Shown: in pieces, positions 1 to 4,445 of the stretch
Layout: every line of letters starts with the position of its first letter
Position numbering within the stretch: the stretch's first letter is position 1
Source of the DNA: an uncultured Erysipelotrichaceae bacterium
Lineage (GTDB): Bacteria > Bacillota_I > Bacilli_A > RF39 > UBA660
Length of the DNA stretch: 5,503 bases
Direction: 5' to 3'
Assembly: GCA_902782915.1 (NCBI GenBank)
Contig: CACZOV010000061.1
Span: forward strand, 1-5,503
The notes under the pieces: model-generated
What the model saw: only the letters and a program-made list of their open reading frames with translations
Databases searched by the model: none
What the model was told of the DNA's origin: nothing
Translations under genes and position numbers: made by a program

Positions 1-66
1 CCTTAACTCTCTTGAATTCATTTAATACTACTTCGAATATTTAATAGATTTTTCATCAACGAATAT

Positions 67-75
67 ATTCTAGCA
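67..75 (-). promoter_or_regulatory. Leftward extended -10 promoter element
   Basis: Read on the minus strand, this is TGC followed by TAGAAT, an extended -10 element (TGnTAnnnT). There is no good -35 box at 16-18 nt. A perfect TTGACA lies further upstream (minus strand, 119-114) and pairs at 18 nt spacing with a weaker TAGATT (95-90), so two overlapping leftward promoters are possible. Either would drive a gene beyond the left edge. In such AT-rich DNA, -10 look-alikes are common, so confidence is limited. Confidence 0.35.
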
Positions 76-93
76 TAAATAAATATAAAAATC

Positions 94-111
94 TAGTATT
101 TTTAAATACTA
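94..111. repeat. Near-perfect 18-bp palindrome, operator-like
   Basis: TAGTATTT and AAATACTA form an 8-bp inverted repeat around a two-base centre. The repeat fills the space between a leftward TTGACA (114-119) and the matching -10-like hexamer (90-95). A two-base loop is too small for a stable hairpin, so a dimeric repressor site is more likely than an RNA structure. That role is inferred from position only. Confidence 0.35.
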
Positions 112-133
112 AATGTCAATTAACATATATATC

Positions 134-162
134 TTGTTATTAAAATAAAAATATTTTATAAT
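134..162 (+). promoter_or_regulatory. Sigma-A-type promoter of the HIT gene
   Basis: TTGTTA (134-139) lies exactly 17 nt before a perfect TATAAT (157-162). Transcription would start near 168-170, just before the AGGAGG Shine-Dalgarno (170-175). The 5' leader would therefore be only about 10 nt and almost entirely ribosome binding site. Confidence 0.7.
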
Positions 163-178
163 AACTCTTAGGAGGAAT

Positions 179-568
179 ATGGAAAATTGTTTGTTTTGTA
201 AAATTATAAAAAGAGAAATTTTATCTGAAATAGTTTATGAGGATGATCAGGTATTAGCTTTTTTAGATATTAATCCAACAACAAATGGCGATACTTTAAT
301 TGTTCCAAAAAAACATTATAAAGATATAATGGATGTTCCAATTAAAACATTAAATCAAATGCAAGAAGTTTATAAAAAACTATATAAACTTTATAGGGAA
401 AAGCTCAATTGCCATGGACTTACTTTATCAACTAATATAGACTATGGTCAAGAAATAAAGCATATGCATATGCATTTTATTCCAAGATATAAAGATGATA
501 GAATTACTCATCACTCAAATAAAGAAATACTTAAAGATATAAAAGAAATTAAATTAAAATTAAAATAG
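179..568 (+). CDS. HIT family nucleotide-binding hydrolase
   Basis: This is a 129-residue cytosolic protein of the histidine-triad superfamily, full length for a bacterial Hint/HIT protein. Family members hydrolyse or transfer nucleoside-5'-phosphoryl groups, for example purine nucleoside phosphoramidates and AMP-amino acid adducts. The triad is H95-M-H97-M-H99, followed by F-I-P-R; by family analogy H97 is the nucleophile. Other family marks are the N-terminal C4-x-x-C7-K (often zinc-binding together with a later His), the A27-F-L-D30 strand, the G37-D38-T39-L-I-V-P43-K-x-H46 block, and G90-Q91 before the triad. The lysine-rich C-terminus is typical of AT-rich genomes. The ATG is chosen because AGGAGG (170-175) precedes it and because CLFCK must be kept; the 3-nt spacer is unusually short. 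The gene is monocistronic, and its stop codon lies inside a hairpin stem. The family is certain; the substrate cannot be told from sequence. Confidence 0.93.
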   Translation: MENCLFCKIIKREILSEIVYEDDQVLAFLDINPTTNGDTLIVPKKHYKDIMDVPIKTLNQMQEVYKKLYKLYREKLNCHGLTLSTNIDYGQEIKHMHMHFIPRYKDDRITHHSNKEILKDIKEIKLKLK

Positions 569-589
569 ACATAAATATATATGTCTATT
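564..589 (-). terminator. Probable terminator of tRNA-Glu / leftward operon
   Basis: A 10-bp stem (564-573 with 580-589; core TAGACATA/TATGTCTA) encloses a 6-nt loop. On the minus strand it is followed by a T-rich stretch (TTTTAATTTTAATTT), and it lies 11 nt after the CCA end of the tRNA. On the plus strand the following bases are less T-rich, so leftward termination fits better. The stem overlaps the HIT stop codon (566-568) and is AT-rich, so it may be weak. Confidence 0.5.
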
Positions 590-600
590 ATTAACTAAAT

Positions 601-676
601 TGGTGACCTGTAAGGGGTTTGAACCCTTGAATGTAGCCTTGAGAGGGCTATGTGTTAACCACTTCACCAACAGGCC
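601..676 (-). tRNA. tRNA-Glu, anticodon CUC
   Basis: The minus strand folds into a complete 76-nt cloverleaf with encoded CCA (603-601). The acceptor stem is GGCCTGT/ACAGGTC (one G-U pair) with discriminator A73. U8-G9 is followed by a D arm with a GTG/CAC stem and a GTGGTTAA-type loop. The anticodon stem TAGCC/GGCTA is a perfect 5 bp around the loop CTCTCAA, giving U33 and anticodon CUC, which reads GAG. The variable loop has 5 nt. The T stem AAGGG/CCCTT encloses TTCAAAC. The body closely resembles Bacillus-type tRNA-Glu(UUC) (GGCCCGT...ACGGGTC), which supports Glu identity. The gene has its own promoter just upstream and converges on the HIT gene. Confidence 0.95.
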
Positions 677-706
677 AAAGACGTTAAATAACCAAACGTC
701 TTTTTT
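677..706 (+). terminator. Rho-independent terminator, rightward
   Basis: A 9-bp stem (AAAGACGTT 677-685 with AACGTCTTT 695-703) encloses a 9-nt loop and runs into TTTTTT (701-706). The U tract is on the plus strand only, so it terminates rightward transcription, presumably HIT mRNA that has passed through the antisense of the tRNA. On the minus strand the same hairpin lies in the 5' leader of the pre-tRNA, next to its mature end. Confidence 0.6.
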
Positions 707-736
707 ATTCTATCATATTAAATACTATTTTGACAA
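707..736 (-). promoter_or_regulatory. Promoter of tRNA-Glu
   Basis: On the minus strand, TTGTCA (736-731) is followed after 18 nt by TAGAAT (712-707). The TAGAAT is preceded by TGA, giving the extended -10 TGATAGAAT. Transcription would start around position 700, about 24 nt before the mature tRNA 5' end. The -35 box begins only 4 nt past the stop codon of the flavin reductase gene. The tRNA is thus probably transcribed on its own as well as by read-through from the upstream operon. Confidence 0.65.
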
Positions 737-740
737 GCAT

Positions 741-1307
741 TTATTTTAATTTTTGACCATCTCTAAATGCATTACCAACCTTTTCTCCTACTTTATAATA
801 GCCATTTTGAAAAGGATCGTATAAAATTGCATTTATTTTACTAGGATCAATTTTTAAATTTTCATCAAGTATTTTTTCATCAACTGATGTATTAATAATT
901 TCTCCAATAACTCCACATCCCGTTTCACTATCTTGATATTCAATAAATTTACATTCCATAGTAATTGGAAAATCTGTAATAATCGGTGCATCAACAAACT
1001 CTGATTTTAAAGCGTGAAGATTTGTTCGAATAAATTTATCAGGTGTATTATTAGATGATGTAATTCCAAAATAATCAGCTTCAATAATATGATCTGAATC
1101 AGCTATTCCAACAGTAAAAGCACCTCTTTCTTTTATATTTTTTACTGTTTTATGGCTTTCTGTTAAATTAAGGGCTACTCGGGTTGTATCTTGCATCATT
1201 CCCCATGCTGCATTCATAACATCAATACTATCATCCTCATTATAAGTTGCAATCATTAAAACAGGCATTGGAAAAATAGCTGCCTTACTACCTAAATTTT
1301 TTCTCAT
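741..1307 (-). CDS. Flavin reductase-like FMN-binding protein
   Basis: This 188-residue protein fits the DIM6/NTAB (COG1853) flavin reductase-like family with the FMN-binding split-barrel fold. Members bind FMN, usually as dimers, and act as NAD(P)H:flavin reductases or flavoredoxin-type electron carriers in the cytosol. Matching segments in order are the N-terminal P13-M-P-V-L-M-I strand, N32-A-A-W-G36, the flavin-phosphate segment around S51-H-K-T54, A63-F-T-V, the D78-Y-F-G81 loop, E118-C-K-F, V133-I-G-E-I, and the C-terminal Y171-K-V-G-E-K-V-G-N-A-F. The length is normal and no extra domain is present. It is the last gene of a three-gene operon, 2 nt after the DUF2130 gene. Its Shine-Dalgarno AGGAG (1322-1318, 10-nt spacer) lies inside the end of that gene. 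The fold is secure; the electron donor and acceptor are unknown. Confidence 0.9.
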   Translation of the reverse strand: MRKNLGSKAAIFPMPVLMIATYNEDDSIDVMNAAWGMMQDTTRVALNLTESHKTVKNIKERGAFTVGIADSDHIIEADYFGITSSNNTPDKFIRTNLHALKSEFVDAPIITDFPITMECKFIEYQDSETGCGVIGEIINTSVDEKILDENLKIDPSKINAILYDPFQNGYYKVGEKVGNAFRDGQKLK

Positions 1308-1309
1308 TA

Positions 1310-2599
1310 TTAATCTTCTCCTTTTTTACTTATTTCTTGAAACATTTTTTTCATTGTTTCATTATTACTTGTTAATTTCTTAATTGATAAATTCTCCGCT
1401 TTATCATTTGCTATTCTTAAGTTTTTTTCACTTGATAAAAGTGCTTCTTTTGTTTTTTGTAAATGATCAATTGTTTTATCAATTTCTTCAATTGCTTTTT
1501 TAAACTTTTCCGATGCAATTCGATAATTTCTTCCAAATCCTTCTTTAAAAGTATTAATATTTTCTTCAAAATGAGAAATGTCAATATTTTCATTTTTAAC
1601 TATTTCTAGTTCTTTTTTATATTCTAATGAATTAATTGCTAAACTTCTAATTAAAGTAATTAAAGGAATAAAAAACTGTGGACGGATAACATACATTTTG
1701 TCATATTTATAACTAACATCAACAATTCCTCCATTGTAATATTCATTATCAATTTCAAGAAGTGATACTAAAACAGCATATTCGCAATTTTTTTCTCGTC
1801 GATCTTTATCAAGTTCTTTGAAAAAATCTTCGTTTTTATGTTTACTACTAGTTTCATCAGCTTCATTTTTCATTTCAAACATAATGGAGACAATTTCCAT
1901 TCCATCATCAGAATAATCTCGAAAAATAAAATCTCCTTTTGATCCAGTTCTTGAATCATTATCTTTTTCAAAATAAGCATTCTTAAAAAGAGGTCTTAGT
2001 TTATTAAATTCAACATGACAATGTTCCTCTAAAGATTCTCCAATCATTTTAGTTGATTGCCTTGCTTTAAAATCTTTATAATAAGCAATTTGCTCATCTT
2101 TATCTTTCAATTTTTCTAAAAAAGAATCTTTTAAATTTTTTTCTTGTAATAAATAACTATTTTTATTTGCTTCAAGTTTACTATTTAATAAATCTATTTC
2201 TTTTTCTTTTTCATTTATTGCATCTTTTAAGGCTAAATTACTTTCACTTTCTTGTAATTTTAATTTACTTTCTAAAGAATTAATTTCTAAAGTTTTCTTC
2301 ATAATCTTTTCTTGATATTCATTTTCAAGTGATACTTTTAAAATTTCTTCTTTATTTTTAATATCTCTTTTTAAAGACTCAATTTCTAAATCCTTTTGAC
2401 TTAATTTTTCTACTATATCAAGATCCTTTTGATTTTCCATAAGTTTTATTTTGGAAGCTAACTCTTTATTAAAAAAATCTTCTCTTTTTTTAATTTCATT
2501 TTCAAATTCTTTATCTCTTATTTGTTTAACAATTGAATTATAGTCAGATTCATCTATTTGAAACATAGTTCCACATTTAGGACACTTAATCTCATTCAT
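1310..2599 (-). CDS. DUF2130 coiled-coil protein, nuclease-like core
   Basis: With the start chosen here (ATG 2599) the product has 429 residues and matches the DUF2130/COG4487 family, whose cellular role I do not know. Residues 1-15 hold a short C6-P-K-C9-G zinc-ribbon-like motif with no second cysteine pair. About 20-175 is a charged Glu/Lys/Leu coiled coil. About 178-320 is the conserved globular domain, with K184-M-I-G-E-S-L-E-x-H, G219-S-K-G-D223-F, F241-E242-M-K244-N-E, K254-H-K-N-E-D-F-F, E273-Y-A-V-L-V-S and I305-R-P-Q-F-F. About 330-405 is a second coiled coil. D223 ... E242-x-K244 followed by a hydrophobic strand looks like a PD-(D/E)XK nuclease core; this is my inference. In-frame starts also exist at ATG 2626 and TTG 2629, both overlapping the SDR gene. 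ATG 2599 is preferred because it directly precedes the conserved NEIKCPKCG block and lies 4 nt after the SDR stop. Its nearest strong GGAGG is about 20 nt away, so coupled re-initiation is likely. Confidence 0.88.
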   Translation of the reverse strand: MNEIKCPKCGTMFQIDESDYNSIVKQIRDKEFENEIKKREDFFNKELASKIKLMENQKDLDIVEKLSQKDLEIESLKRDIKNKEEILKVSLENEYQEKIMKKTLEINSLESKLKLQESESNLALKDAINEKEKEIDLLNSKLEANKNSYLLQEKNLKDSFLEKLKDKDEQIAYYKDFKARQSTKMIGESLEEHCHVEFNKLRPLFKNAYFEKDNDSRTGSKGDFIFRDYSDDGMEIVSIMFEMKNEADETSSKHKNEDFFKELDKDRREKNCEYAVLVSLLEIDNEYYNGGIVDVSYKYDKMYVIRPQFFIPLITLIRSLAINSLEYKKELEIVKNENIDISHFEENINTFKEGFGRNYRIASEKFKKAIEEIDKTIDHLQKTKEALLSSEKNLRIANDKAENLSIKKLTSNNETMKKMFQEISKKGED

Positions 2600-2603
2600 A
2601 GTA

Positions 2604-3362
2604 TTATACTGCTGTATATCCTCCATCAATTGGAAGAATTACTCCTGTTACATAACTTGCCTCATCAGAACTTAAGAATATTGCACCTGCATTTAGTTCC
2701 CCTTCCATTCCATATCTTTTCATAGGTACATGTGTTTTAGCAAATTCTTGAAATTTTTCTGTATCTAAAACTTCTTTTGTTAATTCAGTATAAAAATATC
2801 CAGGACAAATACAATTAACTGTTATATTATATTTTGCAAGTTCAGCTGCTGCAGCTCTTGTAAAATTAACAACTCCTCCTTTACTTGAATGATAAGCAAT
2901 TGTTGGTATTTCATCATTTCCAACAAGACCATACATTGAAGCTATATTAATAATTCTCCCATAATTATTTTTTTTCATAATATTGGCAAAAGCTCTTGTC
3001 ATTTTAAATACACTAGTAAGATCTGTTTCTATTGTAAAATCCCACTCTTCATCTTTCATGTCTAAAACACCTGCATCTTTAGAAGATCCAGCACAGTTAA
3101 CTAAAATATCTACTTTACCATATTCTTCTTCTGCAACATCAGCTGCATTTTCAATATCGCTTGTTGATGTTACATCACACTTAATTGGTAATACTTTTAC
3201 TCCACATTTCTCAAGTTCTTTTTTTAATTCTTCTAGTCTTTCTATTCTTCTTGCAAGTAATACAAGATTTGCTCCCTCTTTTGCAAATGATTTTGCCATT
3301 TGTTTTCCGAGTCCAGAACTTGCTCCAGTTATTACTGCAACTCTACCTTTTAAATTAAACAT
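2604..3362 (-). CDS. SDR oxidoreductase, gluconate 5-dehydrogenase-like
   Basis: This is a 252-residue classical short-chain dehydrogenase/reductase. The Rossmann fold shows T12-G-A-S-S-G-L-G19, C62-D63-V and N89-C-A-G92, then catalytic S142, Y157 and K161 (Y-H-S-S-K), P187-G after strand 6, and a C-terminal V-T-G-V-I-L-P-x-D-G-G-Y. The A37-R38-R39 after the second strand favours NADP(H). The position normally held by the tetrad Asn is Asp (D114 in T-D-L-T-S-V-F), as I recall in some gluconate 5-dehydrogenase/2-deoxygluconate dehydrogenase-like members. Overall character (MFNLKGRVAVITGASSGLG, LLARR, DGGYTA) suggests a sugar-acid or polyol dehydrogenase, but SDR substrates cannot be read from sequence. 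The start is well supported: GGAGG (3374-3370) with a 7-nt spacer. It is the first gene of an operon with DUF2130 and flavin reductase genes; the DGGY codons supply a GGAGG near the next start. Confidence 0.9.
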   Translation of the reverse strand: MFNLKGRVAVITGASSGLGKQMAKSFAKEGANLVLLARRIERLEELKKELEKCGVKVLPIKCDVTSTSDIENAADVAEEEYGKVDILVNCAGSSKDAGVLDMKDEEWDFTIETDLTSVFKMTRAFANIMKKNNYGRIINIASMYGLVGNDEIPTIAYHSSKGGVVNFTRAAAAELAKYNITVNCICPGYFYTELTKEVLDTEKFQEFAKTHVPMKRYGMEGELNAGAIFLSSDEASYVTGVILPIDGGYTAV

Positions 3363-3369
3363 ATATTTA

Positions 3370-3374
3370 CCTCC
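3370..3374 (-). promoter_or_regulatory. Ribosome binding site of the SDR gene
   Basis: GGAGG on the minus strand lies 7 nt before the ATG at 3362. It is the best-spaced Shine-Dalgarno in the window and fixes the start of the operon's first gene. Confidence 0.8.
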
Positions 3375-3380
3375 ATAATA

Positions 3381-3409
3381 ACTTTAACAACAAATAAGAA
3401 ATTTGTAAA
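3381..3409 (-). promoter_or_regulatory. Probable promoter of the SDR-DUF2130-flavin reductase operon
   Basis: On the minus strand TTTACA (3409-3404) is followed after exactly 17 nt by TAAAGT (3386-3381). TGT before it makes an extended -10 (TGTTAAAGT). The start would fall just upstream of the GGAGG, giving a short leader like that of the HIT gene. Both hexamers are imperfect. No convincing intrinsic terminator separates this promoter from the upstream cluster ending at 3452, so read-through is possible. Confidence 0.45.
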
Positions 3410-3451
3410 TAGTTTTAACCTTTTTTAAACATAAAATAGATCTAAATATCT

Positions 3452-3640
3452 TTAATACCTTTTATTAATAATATAATTATCCAAATCAAATCCATTATTA
3501 ATCGCAATTTCAATTAATTTATCATAACTTGCATTTTCTATTTCTAAAACCTCAATATAAGCAATAGGAAAAAATGAAGTTGCACAACCAAAATAATTAA
3601 TTAAATCAACCCTTAATCTTTCTATATCTATTTCTTCCAT
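3452..3640 (-). CDS. Small conserved-looking protein, coupled to kinase gene
   Basis: This 62-residue acidic protein is of unknown function. No signal peptide or membrane helix is evident; a short hydrophobic patch (F23-F-P-I-A-Y-I) lies in the middle. The make-up looks like two helices joined by that patch: I-E-R-L-R-V-D-L-I-N-Y-F at 6-17, then A38-S-Y-D-K-L-I-E-I-A-I-N-N-G-F-D-L-D-N-Y. It reminds me of small hypothetical proteins of Clostridia containing ERLR-DLI-YYG and ELI-IA-NGIDL patterns, but I cannot verify this. Three things support a real gene: a GGAG (3652-3649) 8 nt before the ATG, a 13-nt overlap with the end of the kinase gene (stop TAG and start within the same short stretch), and a non-random, well-folded-looking sequence. 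Translational coupling to the kinase is likely. It is the last gene of its cluster. Confidence 0.75.
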   Translation of the reverse strand: MEEIDIERLRVDLINYFGCATSFFPIAYIEVLEIENASYDKLIEIAINNGFDLDNYIINKRY

Positions 3641-4428
3641 AAATAATTCTCCAAATTATTATAAATATTTAAATAAACATTAAAATTTTCTTTATCATAC
3701 ATATATGATCTACTTAATCTAATATAAAATACAATTATAAATAAATTCTTTTTATATTCTATGTCTCGATCTGAAAACTTAAGTAAATAATCTATTTCTA
3801 CAAATAGTAATGAACTAGAAAGAACTGCAAAATAAAAGTCATATAAAGGATCAAAAACTAAAGGATAGGGATCTATTACTCTTAAAGTATTATTTTCTAT
3901 TAAAAAATTATGAGCTCCAAAGTCACCATGTAATAAATATTTAGAAATCTTATATTTCTTTAAATTATTAAGAGCAATATAAACTTTAGTTGCATCAATA
4001 TTTGAAATTTTTTCTTTAGCATATTCTATTTCTGAAAGTAAAAACTCATACGGATCATTCTTTGAATATTCTAAATAACCATAAAAATCAGCATTATATT
4101 TTACATAACTTCTTGTTATTTGATAAAGTTCATCAACAATTTTTTTAGGATCTAGTTTTATTTTTTTTAAATTTAATCCATCTATAAATAAAAAACAAAT
4201 ATATCCAAGTTCTTTATTAACATAAACTAAATCTTGAAACCACTTATTCTGATTATAATATTTAAAAAACTCAATTTGATAGTTTAACTCAGATTCAGTC
4301 ATTGTTTTAATTAAATACTTTTTATTAACACTAAAAACTAAAGAATCAGTTGTTCCATCATCATATTTTTCTATTTCATCAATTTCTATTTGTAATTTAT
4401 TTTTAATATCTAAAATGATATCGTCCAT
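3628..4428 (-). CDS. APH-like phosphotransferase
   Basis: This is a 266-residue small-molecule kinase of the aminoglycoside phosphotransferase/choline kinase-like superfamily (protein-kinase-like fold), probably cytosolic. The N-lobe has Y38-L-I-K41, the likely ATP-binding lysine, and acidic candidates for its partner (E46, E53). The hinge is around C78-F-L-F-I-D-G-L. The Brenner-type catalytic loop is L166-H167-G-D169-F-G-A-H-N174, and the metal-binding motif is V184-I-D186-P, followed by the D193-P-L-Y-D segment usual in this family. All key residues (K41, D169, N174, D186) are present, so it should be active. The length is normal for APH-like proteins. The start ATG has AGGTGA a few bases upstream, and the gene follows the SDR stop by 17 nt. 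Substrate is unknown: antibiotic modification is possible, but sugar, amino-alcohol or other metabolite phosphorylation is equally likely. Its gene overlaps the small downstream gene by 13 nt. Confidence 0.88.
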   Translation of the reverse strand: MDDIILDIKNKLQIEIDEIEKYDDGTTDSLVFSVNKKYLIKTMTESELNYQIEFFKYYNQNKWFQDLVYVNKELGYICFLFIDGLNLKKIKLDPKKIVDELYQITRSYVKYNADFYGYLEYSKNDPYEFLLSEIEYAKEKISNIDATKVYIALNNLKKYKISKYLLHGDFGAHNFLIENNTLRVIDPYPLVFDPLYDFYFAVLSSSLLFVEIDYLLKFSDRDIEYKKNLFIIVFYIRLSRSYMYDKENFNVYLNIYNNLENYLWKK

Positions 4429-4445
4429 ATCATCACCTAACTTTA

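Noticed and set aside
461..475. CATATG direct repeat (CATATGCATATGCAT)
   Set aside because: It is the codon run for the H-M-H-M-H catalytic triad of the HIT protein, explained by coding constraint.
677..703. Hairpin as T-box or riboswitch upstream of the tRNA
   Set aside because: It is a single simple stem with no conserved riboswitch core, next to a T6 tract on the other strand. A rightward terminator explains it better.
1310..2629. DUF2130 protein as an SMC/SbcC-type ATPase because of its coiled coils
   Set aside because: No Walker A or B motif or ABC signature is present. The conserved central and C-terminal parts match the DUF2130 family.
2983..3378. 131-codon open frame on the plus strand
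   Set aside because: It is antisense to the well-supported SDR gene. Its product is Ser/Leu-rich low-complexity sequence typical of a shadow frame, and it has no ribosome binding site.
3436..3454. AGAT/ATCT hairpin after the small gene as a terminator
   Set aside because: Only four A/T-rich pairs form without mismatch and no solid T tract follows. Not convincing.
3628..4428. Naming the kinase an aminoglycoside resistance gene
   Set aside because: The catalytic motifs define only the superfamily. There is no close match to a known resistance enzyme and no mobile-element context.
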